This document shows positions 8,423 to 18,856 of a stretch of DNA of 64,000 nucleotides, one piece after another (the stretch's first letter is position 1; every line of letters begins with the position of its first letter). The DNA comes from an uncultured Roseateles sp. (GTDB lineage Bacteria; Pseudomonadota; Gammaproteobacteria; Burkholderiales; Burkholderiaceae_C). The position numbers and the translations under genes were made by a program. The stretch covers positions 62,001 through 126,000 of the forward strand of contig NZ_CAMFJS010000014.1 of the NCBI RefSeq assembly GCF_945956965.1. The letters run 5' to 3'. The notes under the pieces were generated by a model. That model had not been told where the DNA came from and made no database searches. It saw nothing but the letters and a program-made list of their open reading frames with translations.

Positions 8423-10792
8423 ATCGAGGATGCTCTTCTTTTCTTCCTCGGTGCCGGCGGCCGGCAGTTTGCTTTCATCGCCGGCTAGGCTGCGCACACC
8501 CTGGTTGCCGCTGTACTCGTCGTAGTACCACTCGCCGCCGATGTTCACCACGCCTTCCGGCGCCACGGCTTCCTGCACTGGCTTGCCGCGCAAGGCGAAG
8601 TTCATGTACTCGATCCACACGGGGAGCGACAAGCCGCCGCCGGTCTCGCGGTCGCCAAGCTTGCGCGGCTGGTCGTAGCCAATCCACACCACGGCCACCA
8701 CTTCTTGCTGGTAACCGGCGAACCAGGCGTCCATCGAATCATTGGTGGTGCCGGTCTTGCCGTAGATGTCGGGGCGCTTCAACTGGGCCTGCGCCTTGGC
8801 GGCCGTGCCGCTGCGGGTGACTTCTTGAAGCAGGCTGCTCATCATGAAGGCATTGCGGGCCTCGATGACGCGGTTGTCTTCGCCCACATCGGCTTGCGGC
8901 GCCTCGTACAAGAGCTTGCCCTTGTTGTCGGTGAGCTTGGCGATCAGCTGCGGCGCAACGCGTAAGCCGCCATTGGCAAAGACCGCAAAACCTTGTGCCA
9001 TCTGCATGGGCGTGACCGAGCCGGCACCCAGGGCCATGGTGAGGTAGGCGGGATGCTTCTCGGCCTCAAAACCGAAGCGCGTCACCCATTGCTGGGCGTA
9101 CTGCACGCCGATGGAGTTGAGCACTCGGATCGACACCATGTTTTTTGACCGGGCCAGGGCGCGGCGCAGCGTCATCTGGCCTTCGAAAGTGCCGTCGTAA
9201 TTCTTGGGCTCCCAGGGCTGGCTGCCGGTGCTGGTGGCGTCGAAGAATAGCGGCGCGTCGTTGACGATGGTGGCCGGCGTGAAGCCTTTTTCCAGCGCCG
9301 CCGAATAGATGAAGGGCTTGAAGCTGGAGCCGGGCTGGCGCCAGGCTTGCGTCACATGGTTGAACTTGTTTTTGGCGTAATCGAAGCCGCCCACCAGGGC
9401 GCGTACGCGGCCATTGCGCGGGTCGAGTGAAACAAAGGCGCCTTCGACCTCGGGCAACTGGGTGATGGTCCATTCGTCCTTGCCGGCGCGGGTGGACTTG
9501 ATGACGCGGATGATGGCGCCGCGGCGGATGCGGGTCTTGGGGTTGCCCTTGTCGGCCAAGCCGGAAGTGGCCGGTTTCAGTCCTTCACCCACGATATTGA
9601 CCAACTCGCCGCTTTGCAGGGCGGCCACCACTTTCTTCGGATCGGCCTGCAGCACCACGGCCGCCAGCAACTCGTCATTGGCGGGGTGATCGGCCAAGGC
9701 CTCGGCAACGCGCACATCCACGTCCTTGGGCTCGGCCGGCAGGTCGGCATAGGCTTCAGGGCCGCGGTACACCTGGCGGCGTTCGTAGTCCATGATGCCG
9801 CGGCGCAGGGCGCGGTAGGCGGCCATTTGCTCGTCTGCGCGCAGGGTCAGGTAGACGTTGAGGCCACGGGTGTAGGCATCGTCACCGTACTGGCTGAAGA
9901 TCAGTTGTCGGGCGGCCTCGGCCACATATTCAGCATGCGGCAGTGATTCATTGACCGTGCGGTAGCGCAGCACCTCGGCCTTGGCCGCGTCGCGTTGCTC
10001 GGCCGTGATGTAGCCGTTCTCCAGCATGCGCTCAATGATGTATTGCTGGCGGATATTGGCGCGGCGCGGGTTGTTGATCGGGTTGTAGGCCGACGGGGCC
10101 TTGGGCAGGCCGGCCAGCATCGCCGCCTCGGCAATCGTGACGTCTTTCAAGGGCTTGCCGAAATAGATCTCGCTGGCGGCGGCGAAGCCATGCGCCCGGT
10201 GCCCCAGAAAGATCTGGTTCATATAGATCTCGAGAATCTTCTCCTTGCTGAGCGCGTTCTCAATCTTCAGGGCCAGCAAGATCTCGTAGATCTTGCGTGT
10301 CAGTGTTTTTTCGGTCGACAGGTAGAAATTGCGCGCCACCTGCATGGTGATGGTGGAAGCGCCTTGGCTGCGCGATTCGCCCACATTGGCGAGGCCTGCA
10401 CGGATCACGCCCAGATAGTCCACCCCGCCATGCTGATAGAAGCGGGCGTCTTCAATCGCCAGCACCGCGTCTTGCATGACCTTGGGGATTTCTTTGATGG
10501 ACTGGTAGTTGCGGCGCTCTTCGCCAAACTCGCCCAGCAATTGACCATCGGCGGACATCACGCGCATGGGCAATTTGGGCCGGTACTCGGTCAAGCCGCT
10601 GATGTCCGGCAGGTTCGGGTAGGCCATGGCCAAGGCCAAGGCCGCCAGCAGGGCGATGCTCAGCAGCATGGCCAGCGCCAGACCACCCAGCCAAAGCAGG
10701 CTTTTGCCAATCAACGACGCCACAGGATGAGCCTTGGCGGGACGGGACTCAGTGTTGGATTTCTGAGTGGATTTCTTCTGGGTGTCGCTCAT
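8408..10792 (-). CDS. mrcA: Penicillin-binding protein 1A, bifunctional glycosyltransferase/transpeptidase
   Basis: 794-residue class A PBP that polymerises and cross-links peptidoglycan. A short cytoplasmic tail is followed by one membrane anchor (residues about 31-58). The GT51 domain shows EDARFYQHGG (114-123) and GASTITMQVARN. An OB-like linker precedes the transpeptidase domain, whose catalytic SSFK serine is near residue 487, SKN lies downstream and the KTGT box is near 678. ATG 10792 follows GGAGG. It is divergent from pilM, as in many proteobacteria. The 3' end overlaps cyaY. Confidence 0.96.
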   Translation of the reverse strand: MSDTQKKSTQKSNTESRPAKAHPVASLIGKSLLWLGGLALAMLLSIALLAALALAMAYPNLPDISGLTEYRPKLPMRVMSADGQLLGEFGEERRNYQSIKEIPKVMQDAVLAIEDARFYQHGGVDYLGVIRAGLANVGESRSQGASTITMQVARNFYLSTEKTLTRKIYEILLALKIENALSKEKILEIYMNQIFLGHRAHGFAAASEIYFGKPLKDVTIAEAAMLAGLPKAPSAYNPINNPRRANIRQQYIIERMLENGYITAEQRDAAKAEVLRYRTVNESLPHAEYVAEAARQLIFSQYGDDAYTRGLNVYLTLRADEQMAAYRALRRGIMDYERRQVYRGPEAYADLPAEPKDVDVRVAEALADHPANDELLAAVVLQADPKKVVAALQSGELVNIVGEGLKPATSGLADKGNPKTRIRRGAIIRVIKSTRAGKDEWTITQLPEVEGAFVSLDPRNGRVRALVGGFDYAKNKFNHVTQAWRQPGSSFKPFIYSAALEKGFTPATIVNDAPLFFDATSTGSQPWEPKNYDGTFEGQMTLRRALARSKNMVSIRVLNSIGVQYAQQWVTRFGFEAEKHPAYLTMALGAGSVTPMQMAQGFAVFANGGLRVAPQLIAKLTDNKGKLLYEAPQADVGEDNRVIEARNAFMMSSLLQEVTRSGTAAKAQAQLKRPDIYGKTGTTNDSMDAWFAGYQQEVVAVVWIGYDQPRKLGDRETGGGLSLPVWIEYMNFALRGKPVQEAVAPEGVVNIGGEWYYDEYSGNQGVRSLAGDESKLPAAGTEEEKKSILDLFKR

Positions 10793-11026
10793 GGGCCTCC
10801 GGATGAGTGCGCTGATTATAGAAACAGCGGCCGGCCCCAATCGGTAGGTGCCTCAGACCCGCCTTGATCGTGAGGCATTCCCGGGATTGCTAAGAATTTT
10901 CGGCCTACAGCACTTGTCAGCCGGATTTGGCCCCGTTTTTCAGGCTTTAACCCGGAACTTGCTCGTGTATGTTTCGCAACGTGGTGTTACTTTGTATGCG
11001 GGGCGTTTCTTGGGAACTCAAGGGCT

Positions 11027-11055
11027 TTGCTGCTAGCATTCAAGTAACTTATTAA
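11027..11055 (+). promoter_or_regulatory. Candidate sigma-70 promoter of the pilMNOPQ operon
   Basis: TTGCTG (11027-11032) and TATTAA (11050-11055) are spaced by exactly 17 bases in the divergent mrcA-pilM gap. The predicted start of transcription, about 11062, lies some 28 bases upstream of the pilM GTG. Confidence 0.55.
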
Positions 11056-11089
11056 CAGTCCGGGCCGATGGCGCTGGGGGATTCGGGGC

Positions 11090-12169
11090 GTGGGAATACT
11101 TGACGTACTTTTAAGGCGTAAAAATCCGCCGGTGATAGGCTTGGACATCAGTTCAAGCAGTGTCAAGTTGGTGGAATTGAGCCAGGCGGCCAACGGCGAT
11201 ATGGTCTTGGAGCGGCTGGCCACAGAGTCATTTGAGAAGGGCTGGATCACCGACGGCCAGATCGAAAAATTCGATGAGGTGGCCGATGCGGTGCGCCGCG
11301 TCGTGGCGCGTAGCGGCTGCAAAACGCGCGACGCCGTTCTGGCCATGCCGCAGTCGGCAGTGATCACCAAGAAGATCATGCTGCCCGCCGGCCTGCGCGA
11401 CGAAGAGTTGGAAATTCAGGTCGAGGCCGAGGCCAACCAGTACATTCCTTTCTCCCTGGACGAGGTGAGTCTTGATTTCTGCGTCATCGGGCCTAGCCCG
11501 ACCTCGGTCGGCGATGTGGAGGTGCTGATTGCCGCCTCGCGCAAGGATCGCGTGCAAGATCGCCAAGGTTTGGCTGAAGCGGCCGGTTTGCGCCCTGTGA
11601 TTCTGGACATCGAATCGCACGCCTCGCGCATGGCCATGGGCCGTTTGATTGCCAATTTGCCGGGTGCAGGCAAAGATGCTTTGGTGGCCTTGTTCGAAAT
11701 TGGCGCCGACACCACCAGCCTCAAGGTGCTGCGTGATGAAGAGATGCTTTATGACCGCGACCAGGCTTTCGGTGGATCTCAATTGACGCAATTGATATCG
11801 CGTCAATACGGGTTTTCATTTGAAGAGGCTGAGCAAAAGAAACTCGCCAATGACTTGCCGGAAGATTTTGCGACAGTGGTTTTGAATCCTTTTGTGGATA
11901 GCCTGTCGCAAGAAATCGGTCGTGCTTTGCAATACTTTTTTACAAGTACGCCGCACCACAAAGTGCATTACGTGATGCTGGCCGGTGGTACTGCCACATT
12001 GCCGGGCTTGAAGGAGCGGGTGACTGAATTGACCGGGTTTGCCTGCATGGTGGTCAATCCGTTTGAAAACATGACCCTGGGCTCGTCCGTGCGCGAGTCC
12101 AAACTGCAGCGTGAGGCGCCGGCTTATCTGACGGCATGTGGCTTGGCGATGCGGAGGTTTTTCCAGTGA
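11090..12169 (+). CDS. pilM: Type IV pilus inner membrane platform protein PilM
   Basis: 359-residue actin-like cytoplasmic ATPase that binds the N-terminus of PilN and links the alignment complex to the pilus motor. The start FLDVL-like MGILDVLLRRKNPPVIGLDI contains the phosphate-1 loop GLDISSSSVKLVEL. Later blocks are the adenosine-binding FEIGADTTSLKVL and VMLAGGTATLPGL. GTG 11090 is the likely start. The stop overlaps the GTG of pilN by four bases (GTGA). It is the first gene of a canonical pilMNOPQ operon. Confidence 0.96.
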   Translation: MGILDVLLRRKNPPVIGLDISSSSVKLVELSQAANGDMVLERLATESFEKGWITDGQIEKFDEVADAVRRVVARSGCKTRDAVLAMPQSAVITKKIMLPAGLRDEELEIQVEAEANQYIPFSLDEVSLDFCVIGPSPTSVGDVEVLIAASRKDRVQDRQGLAEAAGLRPVILDIESHASRMAMGRLIANLPGAGKDALVALFEIGADTTSLKVLRDEEMLYDRDQAFGGSQLTQLISRQYGFSFEEAEQKKLANDLPEDFATVVLNPFVDSLSQEIGRALQYFFTSTPHHKVHYVMLAGGTATLPGLKERVTELTGFACMVVNPFENMTLGSSVRESKLQREAPAYLTACGLAMRRFFQ

Positions 12170-12810
12170 TTCTGATTAACCTTCTTCCCTACCGCGAAGA
12201 AAAGCGCAAGCGTCGCAAGAATGCTTTTTTTGCCGGTCTGGGCCTCGCGGCCTTGGTCGGCGTTGGCTTGCTGACGGCCACTTATTTGTTGCTGCAGTAC
12301 CTGACCTCTGAGCAGCAGGGTCGTAACCAATACCTGAGCAGCGAAATTGCCAAGCTTGATGAGCAGATCAAGGACATTGCCAATTTGCGCTCAGAGATTG
12401 AGGCGTTGAAGTCGCGCCAGCGTGCGGTGGAAGACTTGCAAACCGATCGCAACACGCCAGTGCAGCTGCTCAATGAGTTGGCCCAGCACACGCCTGAAGG
12501 TGTTTATCTGACCGGCATCCGCCAGGCCGACAAGGTGGTGACGATCACCGGCATCGCTCAGACCAATGAGCGCGTGTCTGAGTTCTTGCGCAACACCTCG
12601 CGCCATTCCGAATGGCTGGAGCGGCCGGAGTTGGTGGAAGTCAAGGTGGCCAATCTGAGCACCAGTGGCCGAGACCAAAAGCGTTTGTTCGATTTCTCCA
12701 TGAAGATCTCGATCAAAGAGCCGGCCCGCGACGCGCAAGCCAAAGATGGCAAGGATGGCCTCAATGGCCCGGCCCGCGGTGCCAGTGCGCCTGCGGCCCA
12801 GAAACCCTAA
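12166..12810 (+). CDS. pilN: Type IV pilus assembly protein PilN
   Basis: 214-residue inner membrane protein of the pilus alignment subcomplex. Its N-terminal cytoplasmic motif ILINLLPYREEKRKRRKN is the PilM-binding INLLP sequence. It is followed by one membrane segment (about residues 22-44) and a coiled coil, then a ferredoxin-like periplasmic domain that pairs with PilO. GTG 12166 is chosen because it puts ILINLLP at the terminus and has GGAGG eight bases upstream; an upstream ATG would add ten foreign residues. Coupled to pilM by a GTGA overlap. Confidence 0.95.
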   Translation: MILINLLPYREEKRKRRKNAFFAGLGLAALVGVGLLTATYLLLQYLTSEQQGRNQYLSSEIAKLDEQIKDIANLRSEIEALKSRQRAVEDLQTDRNTPVQLLNELAQHTPEGVYLTGIRQADKVVTITGIAQTNERVSEFLRNTSRHSEWLERPELVEVKVANLSTSGRDQKRLFDFSMKISIKEPARDAQAKDGKDGLNGPARGASAPAAQKP

Positions 12811-12831
12811 GCCGAGCAGGCCAAGATCATC

Positions 12832-13530
12832 ATGGCAGCTAAGTCAATCAATTTGAAGTTCGATCCCAGTGCCGCGTTCGAAAGCATTGCGGATCAGTTC
12901 CGTGGCCTCAATCCCAATGAGCCTGGCCAATGGCCTTTGATGCCCAAGTTGGCCTCATTCCTGGCCGTTGTTTTACTGGTTTGTGTCTTGGGCTGGGTGT
13001 TCATGCTCGCCGATGTGCAGGCCGGCCTGGATGCCGAGCGGGATCGCGAGCCGATCCTGAAGTCGGACTACCGCGGCAAGCTCGCGCAGGCCGTCAATCT
13101 GCCTGAGTTGCGCAAGCAAAAAAGTCAGGTTGAAGAATATGTGACCCAGTTGGAAAAACAGCTCCCCGGCAAGGCCGAGATGGATGCGCTTTTGTCTGAC
13201 ATCAATCAAGCGGGGCTCGGTCGCGGCCTGCAGTTTGAGCTTTTCCGGCCCGGCCAAGTGGTGGTCAAGGACTATTACGCGGAGCTGCCGATCGCCTTGC
13301 GAGTCTCGGGGCGGTATCACGATATCGGCTCGTTTGCTGCCGATGTTTCCAATCTCTCGCGCATCGTCACCCTGCACAATCTGGTAGTGTTGGCGCCAAC
13401 GGGCAAGGATGCATCAAGCAATAACCTGAGCATGGAAGCGACCGCGCGAACCTATCGTTATCTGGACGCCCTGGAAGTGGCTGAACAAAAGAAAAATGCG
13501 GCCAAGGCTGCCGCGGGAGCCAAAAAGTGA
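12832..13530 (+). CDS. pilO: Type IV pilus assembly protein PilO
   Basis: 232-residue partner of PilN in the periplasmic alignment complex. A short cytoplasmic tail is followed by a single membrane helix (ASFLAVVLLVCVLGWVFML), a coiled-coil segment (LPELRKQKSQVEEYVTQLEK) and the ferredoxin-like domain with LGRGLQFELFRPG and ELPIALRVSGRYHDIG, a signature of the family. An Ala/Lys-rich tail ends the protein. It starts 21 bases after pilN and its stop overlaps the pilP GTG. Confidence 0.95.
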   Translation: MAAKSINLKFDPSAAFESIADQFRGLNPNEPGQWPLMPKLASFLAVVLLVCVLGWVFMLADVQAGLDAERDREPILKSDYRGKLAQAVNLPELRKQKSQVEEYVTQLEKQLPGKAEMDALLSDINQAGLGRGLQFELFRPGQVVVKDYYAELPIALRVSGRYHDIGSFAADVSNLSRIVTLHNLVVLAPTGKDASSNNLSMEATARTYRYLDALEVAEQKKNAAKAAAGAKK

Positions 13531-14069
13531 GCCGCGCTAAACAAGTCTCAAGCGTGATGCTGCTTGCCGCCAGCGCATCGCTGCTGGCGGGCTGCGCCGC
13601 CGATATGGACGAGTTGGGTCAATGGATGAAGCAAGAGCGTGACAACGCCAAAGCCACCATCACGCCCTTGGTGCCGCCCAAGAAGTTCCTGCCCCAACCC
13701 TATGAGGCCAGCTCTGGCGTGGAGCCTTTCAGCCCGCAAAAACTCAGTGTTGCCATCAAGCAAGAGGCGTCCCAGCCCAACTCCTTGTTGACGGCGGAGA
13801 TGAATCGTCGGCGCGAGCCGCTGGAATCCTTCCCCTTGGACAGCATGTCCATGGTCGGCAGCATCACGCGTCAGAACAATCGGTATGCCTTGCTGCGGGT
13901 GGATAACCTGCTTTACCAAGTCAAGAGCGGCGACTATCTCGGTCTGAACTTCGGGCGGGTCATGAAGATCAGCGAAACCGATATCACCTTGAGAGAGGTT
14001 GTTCAGGACGCTGCAGGCGAATGGACAGAACGTAGCAGTACCCTCCAGCTTCAGGAGCAGGGACGATGA
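13527..14069 (+). CDS. pilP: Type IV pilus lipoprotein PilP
   Basis: 180-residue inner membrane lipoprotein that connects PilN/PilO to the secretin PilQ. The signal sequence ends in LLAGC with the acceptor Cys23. A disordered linker with PLVPPKKFLPQPYE leads to the C-terminal beta domain (SMVGSITRQNNRYALLRVD-L-YQVKSGDYLG-N-GRV), the HR domain that contacts the secretin N0 domain. GTG start with GTGA overlap with pilO; stop overlaps the pilQ ATG. Confidence 0.95.
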   Translation: MSRAKQVSSVMLLAASASLLAGCAADMDELGQWMKQERDNAKATITPLVPPKKFLPQPYEASSGVEPFSPQKLSVAIKQEASQPNSLLTAEMNRRREPLESFPLDSMSMVGSITRQNNRYALLRVDNLLYQVKSGDYLGLNFGRVMKISETDITLREVVQDAAGEWTERSSTLQLQEQGR

Positions 14070-16246
14070 ACAAGAATTTCCAGGAGATTTCGAGGATGAG
14101 CCATTGGCGCAATCTGGCATTGGCCGTCACCGTAGGCTTGCTGAGCTCGGCACATGCCTTGGCGCAGACCGCCATCAAATCAATCACCAGCCAGCAGCAA
14201 GCCGGCGTCGAAGTCGTCCGCATTGAGTTGACGCAGGCGCTGACCGAAGTGCCCAAGGGCTTCACGGTGCAAACGCCGCCGCGTATTGCGATTGACCTGC
14301 CCGGTGTGGTCAACGGCATCGGCCGCTCCATGGTTGAGATCAACCAAGGCAATCTGCGCTCCGCCAATGTGGCGCAGGCCGGCGAGCGCACGCGTGTTGT
14401 GCTGAATCTGCGCCAAGCCTCCAGCTATCGTGCCGAACTGCAAGGCTCTGCTTTGGTGTTGGCCTTGGAGTCGGCACCCGCCCCCGCCGCCAAGGGGAAC
14501 GATGAGCCCGTGCATTTCTCGCAAAGCCTGAATGCCGAAGCACAATCGATTCGTGACATCGATTTCCGCCGCGGCCAAGACGGTGCCGGCCGCGTGATCG
14601 TCAATCTGCCCAGCAATCAAGTTGGGGTGGACATTCAACAGCAGGGCAAGAACCTGGTGGTGGAGTTCCTGCGCTCCAGCCTGCCCGAGAGCCTGCGCCG
14701 CCGTCTGGATGTGAGCGACTTTGGCAGCCCGGTGCAATTTGTGGCCAGCAGTCAGGTCGGCGACAAGGTGCGCATGGTGGTTGAACCCAAGGGCAACTGG
14801 GAACACAGCGCCTACCAAAGCGACAACCAGTTTGTGTTGGAAGTGCGCCCGCAGAAGGTGGATCCCAACAAGTTGACCACGGGCCCCGGCTATGCCGGCG
14901 ACAAGCTCTCGCTGAACTTCCAGAACATCGAAGTGCGCGCCTTGCTGCAGGTGATCGCCGACTTCACCAATTTCAATGTGGTGACCAGCGATACCGTGAC
15001 GGGTAATGTCACCTTGCGCCTCAAGGATGTGCCTTGGGATCAAGCCCTGGACATCATCATGCAGGCCAAGGGCCTTGGCCTGCGCAAGTCGGGCAATGTG
15101 CTGTGGATCGCGCCCAAGGACGAGTTGGCGGCCAAGGAAAAGCTGGATCTCGAATCGAAGGCGCAGATCTCCAGCTTGGAGCCGGTGCGCACTCAATCCA
15201 TCCAGCTCAACTACACCAAGGCCGAAGAAGTGGCCAAGGGCATCAGCGGCCAGTCCAGCGGTGCGACCAGCTCGTCCGGTGGCGGCAACAATCCTTCGCG
15301 CTTGTTGTCTCCGCGTGGCAGCGTGATTTTCGAGACCCGCACCAACCAGCTCTTCGTCACCGACATCCCCAGCAAGCTGGAAGAAATCTTGGCCATGATC
15401 GCCAAGATCGACATCCCGGTGCGCCAGGTCTTGATCGAAGCACGCATCGTGGAAGCGGATGACAAGTTCGGTCGCTCACTCGGCGTCAAGCTGGGTGCTA
15501 ATGATTTGCGTGGCCGCCAGGGTGGCATCCCGGGCTACAACCTGGGCGGCGCCAACTATGTGACGACAGGTGGCAACTACACCGGCGTGGGTTATCAGAC
15601 CATGCAGAACAATGTCAGCGACTACGCCAACACCCAGTTCGTCAATCTGCCGGCCAATGTGTCGTCGGACAGCTTCGGCGCGGCGGCCAGTGCGGCGACC
15701 TTTGCGCTCTCCTTGTTCAGCGCCACGGCCAACCGTTTCCTGAACCTGGAAATCTCGGCCCTGGAAGCCGACGGCAAGGGCAAGATCGTGTCCAGCCCAC
15801 GCGTCATCACGGCCGACCAAGTCAAGGCCTTGATTGAACAGGGTGAAGAACTGCCTTACCAAGTCGCTACATCCAGTGGTGCCACCTCCATCCAGTTCAA
15901 GAAGGCCGTGCTGAAGTTGGAAGTCACGCCGCAGATCACGCCCGAAGGTAGTGTGATTCTGGATGTGGATGTCAACAAGGACAGCCGCGGCACCTTGACC
16001 CCGCAAGGCTATGCCATCAACAACAAGCATGTGAAAACACAGGTCTTGGTTGAGAACGGCGGCACCGTGGTGATCGGCGGCATCTTCACGCAAGACGAGG
16101 GTGAGGCCGAGCAGAAGGTGCCCTTGCTGGGCGACATTCCTTACCTGGGCCATTTGTTCAAGAACAAGTCGCGCACCTCATCCAAGACCGAGTTGCTGAT
16201 CTTCCTGACACCAAAGGTCGTGAGTGAGCGCGCTACGGTGCGCTAA
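14066..16246 (+). CDS. pilQ: Type IV pilus secretin PilQ
   Basis: 726-residue outer membrane channel through which the pilus emerges. A signal peptide ends near HALAQ. Two AMIN domains (about residues 38-120 and 160-250) bind peptidoglycan. An STN/N0 domain follows (LSLNFQNIEVRALLQVIADF), then an N1 domain and the secretin core, which opens with LIEARIVEADDKFGRSLGV and ends with GGTVVIGGIF and LGDIPYLGHLFKNKSR. ATG 14066 follows AGGAGCAGGG and overlaps the pilP stop; ATG 14096 is an alternative. A Ser/Gly/Asn linker (about residues 400-415) separates the N domains. Confidence 0.96.
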   Translation: MNKNFQEISRMSHWRNLALAVTVGLLSSAHALAQTAIKSITSQQQAGVEVVRIELTQALTEVPKGFTVQTPPRIAIDLPGVVNGIGRSMVEINQGNLRSANVAQAGERTRVVLNLRQASSYRAELQGSALVLALESAPAPAAKGNDEPVHFSQSLNAEAQSIRDIDFRRGQDGAGRVIVNLPSNQVGVDIQQQGKNLVVEFLRSSLPESLRRRLDVSDFGSPVQFVASSQVGDKVRMVVEPKGNWEHSAYQSDNQFVLEVRPQKVDPNKLTTGPGYAGDKLSLNFQNIEVRALLQVIADFTNFNVVTSDTVTGNVTLRLKDVPWDQALDIIMQAKGLGLRKSGNVLWIAPKDELAAKEKLDLESKAQISSLEPVRTQSIQLNYTKAEEVAKGISGQSSGATSSSGGGNNPSRLLSPRGSVIFETRTNQLFVTDIPSKLEEILAMIAKIDIPVRQVLIEARIVEADDKFGRSLGVKLGANDLRGRQGGIPGYNLGGANYVTTGGNYTGVGYQTMQNNVSDYANTQFVNLPANVSSDSFGAAASAATFALSLFSATANRFLNLEISALEADGKGKIVSSPRVITADQVKALIEQGEELPYQVATSSGATSIQFKKAVLKLEVTPQITPEGSVILDVDVNKDSRGTLTPQGYAINNKHVKTQVLVENGGTVVIGGIFTQDEGEAEQKVPLLGDIPYLGHLFKNKSRTSSKTELLIFLTPKVVSERATVR

Positions 16247-16356
16247 TTAGAGGATTGAAGCGCCGGTACTCTGCTGCAATGCGGATGTGCGGGCTAGGAA
16301 CAATGAGGGTGCAGCCTGCGGACTAGCAGGCTGGCTTGGCAGGAGATTTGCGAATC

Positions 16357-18837
16357 ATGATGAAGTTAGAAAAATCGATGGGGCGGCGCCTCGGCCAATG
16401 GGTCGGGGCGGCGCTGTTGAGCGGCTTGCTTGCTGCTTGTGGTGGCGGTGGGTCAGCGGGTGAGCCCGTGTTGGGTGGTGGCACCGGGGGCACGACGACC
16501 CCAGCGGCTTTGGCCGATCTGGCTTTGGTCGGTGACAAGACTGCCATTCCGAATTCCGGCGCGGAGGTTGTGACGTTCAAGGTGACGGCACTCGCCGCAG
16601 GTAATGTGGCCCTGATCGGTGTGGCAACGCCCGTGACCGTAGAGGTCGATAGTGGCGCCGTGGTGACCCCATCCGCCAAAGCGACGGATACGGCGAACGG
16701 AACGCTGACAGCCGTGGTTTCCTTGGTGGATAAGACCAGTCGCACGATCAAGGTGACGGCGAGCAGCGGTTCCATCAAGAAGACGGTTACTTTTAATGTC
16801 GTAGACAGCGTCACCGGCAGCGCCGTGGCTGACCTTTCCGTTGTCGTTGATAAGCAGACGATTGCCAATACCGGCCTCGAGACGGCCAGCATCACGGTGA
16901 CCTCGCTGGATGCCTCTCGCTCGGCAATTGGCGGTGCGCTTGTGACGATGCAGGTGGTCGACGTTGGCGATGCTGTTGTGCTGGATCCAGGTAACACGAA
17001 TACAAGTGCCACCACAGGCCAATTGACGCGTCGACTCAGCCTTCAGAACAACAAAACCAAGCGAACGATTGCGGTCAAGGCCACCAGCGGAACAGTGTCG
17101 CGCACGATTACGGTTGACGTGGTGGATCCGCCGCCGGGCTCTGTTTTGCTTGCGAATGATTTGTCGATGACGCTCAGCAAGTTCAGTGTCAATGACTCCG
17201 GCAGTGAGTCCGCCGAAGTTGTGGCTAAGGCGGTCGATGCCAATCGCAATGCGCTGGCTGGCATTGACGTCGTTTTCAAAGTTGACAGCGACGGCGTCTT
17301 CATTCCCGTCAATACCAAGACCGACGCCAAGGGCGAGGCCCGTGGAACGGTGGAGATTGGCTCCAACCGTACTGTCCGCACCATTCAAGTTTCTGCCGAG
17401 AGCAATGGTCTGAATGGCTTGCTCCGCGTGGTTCGTCCGCTGGATGTCACGGGTGCCAAGTTGGTCGCTTCTGTGAACCAACCGAACCGACTCGTCGGCG
17501 AAGCCGGGACAGTCGATTACAGCTTGGTCGATGTCAATGGCAGCCCAATTCCTGGTGTTGAAATTGTTGTGACAGGCCCAGGCACGGCAAGCGGCCGCGG
17601 CACGACATCGAGCCAAGGTCGTTGGACCTATAACTACATCGCTCAAGGGTCTGGAAAGGTGTCGATCAAGGCCTTGGGCGGCGCTGGCCTCACGCCCACG
17701 GAGTCCTTTGTCAACGTTGCTGCGATTCCGGATGCCGTGCCAGATTCGACAAAGATTCTGTCGGCTACCATGACCATGGATCCCATTGTCGTGAAAGTGA
17801 ATCAGGTTGGTCAGAGCGTCAATCGCGCTGAAATCCGTTTGCTGTTTCGTGGCGAGAAGAATGCACCGATCGAAAACGTTCGAGTGCGTGTCGGTCTGGG
17901 CCCAAACAACAGCACGACCGATGGTGTTCTGAGCGTCAACGAAAACGATGCGCCTTTGTTGTCCGACCGAAATGGTGTGGTCACCTTGAGCTTCATCCCG
18001 GGCCAGCGCAGCAGCCCGACCGATCAGGTCAAGATCTACGCCTGCTACGGCTACAACGACAATCTTGGTAAGACCACAGACAAAGATGCGAATGGCTTGT
18101 CAACGCCTTGCGCGAATGGTCAGAAGAGTTTTGCGATCTCCCCGGTCAGTTTGACGATAGTCGAGTCCCCGATCTCGATCTCCATTGGTAGCGATGATGT
18201 CTTGGCTGAGGGCGACACCAAGTTGACCTATGTCGCCAAGTTCACCGTGCTGGTGGTGGATGCCGCTGGCAACCCTCAGTCCGATGTGCAAATTGCGCCA
18301 GTTGTGGATTTGCTGGGTTATGCCAAGGGTCAGTACTACTACAACGAAACACTGAAAAAGTGGCTGCTGACGCCTGACCCTACGAAGCCGGATCAGTTTC
18401 TTCGGTGCCCGAATGAGGACAAACTGGGGCCGGATGGCATTCGAAATGGCACCATTGAAAGCGACGGTGTCACGACGGAGGACATCAATGGCAGCGGTCA
18501 ACTTGATCCGCGTAAATCGGATGTTTCGATTGGCATGGTTGGTAGCACCAAAACCGATAAGAACGGTCTGGCCACCTTGAGAATCGAGTACCCGAAGAGC
18601 ATCGCGGGCTGGGTGCGCTACATGGTGAAAGTCAGTGCGCCCGGCGTTTTGAGTCCGCCCGCCTGGTTTGGGCGTTATGAGCAACGCTGGCTGCCAACTT
18701 TGTTGACTGCGATCAAGAGTGAGGCAACGCCTGCCTTCCAGCAGAGTCCTTACGGCATCGATGTCACTGGGTATCTGGATCCGAATTCGACAACGGACAA
18801 TGTGATTGCAGTATCTGGATGTCGGACGGTCAAGTGA
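16357..18837 (+). CDS. Large lipoprotein with repeated bacterial Ig-like (Big_1/invasin-type) domains
   Basis: 826-residue predicted surface or periplasmic lipoprotein. The signal ends in LLAAC (acceptor Cys28) and is followed by a Gly-rich linker. At least three related units follow, each opening like [32 protein letters not shown] or [16 protein letters not shown] and ending in a VVD strand; this is the group-1 bacterial Ig-like pattern of invasins and intimins. A later region has a calcium-loop-like DINGSGQLD (18481-18507). ATG 16357 is preceded by AGGAGA (16341-16346), and a 7-bp hairpin lies just upstream (16313-16332). It sits between pilQ and aroK, in the same direction, so a role at the pilus secretin or in adhesion is an inference from position only. 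Confidence 0.75.
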   Translation: MMKLEKSMGRRLGQWVGAALLSGLLAACGGGGSAGEPVLGGGTGGTTTPAALADLALVGDKTAIPNSGAEVVTFKVTALAAGNVALIGVATPVTVEVDSGAVVTPSAKATDTANGTLTAVVSLVDKTSRTIKVTASSGSIKKTVTFNVVDSVTGSAVADLSVVVDKQTIANTGLETASITVTSLDASRSAIGGALVTMQVVDVGDAVVLDPGNTNTSATTGQLTRRLSLQNNKTKRTIAVKATSGTVSRTITVDVVDPPPGSVLLANDLSMTLSKFSVNDSGSESAEVVAKAVDANRNALAGIDVVFKVDSDGVFIPVNTKTDAKGEARGTVEIGSNRTVRTIQVSAESNGLNGLLRVVRPLDVTGAKLVASVNQPNRLVGEAGTVDYSLVDVNGSPIPGVEIVVTGPGTASGRGTTSSQGRWTYNYIAQGSGKVSIKALGGAGLTPTESFVNVAAIPDAVPDSTKILSATMTMDPIVVKVNQVGQSVNRAEIRLLFRGEKNAPIENVRVRVGLGPNNSTTDGVLSVNENDAPLLSDRNGVVTLSFIPGQRSSPTDQVKIYACYGYNDNLGKTTDKDANGLSTPCANGQKSFAISPVSLTIVESPISISIGSDDVLAEGDTKLTYVAKFTVLVVDAAGNPQSDVQIAPVVDLLGYAKGQYYYNETLKKWLLTPDPTKPDQFLRCPNEDKLGPDGIRNGTIESDGVTTEDINGSGQLDPRKSDVSIGMVGSTKTDKNGLATLRIEYPKSIAGWVRYMVKVSAPGVLSPPAWFGRYEQRWLPTLLTAIKSEATPAFQQSPYGIDVTGYLDPNSTTDNVIAVSGCRTVK

Positions 18838-18856
18838 TTGGCCCCGCGCTGAAGCC

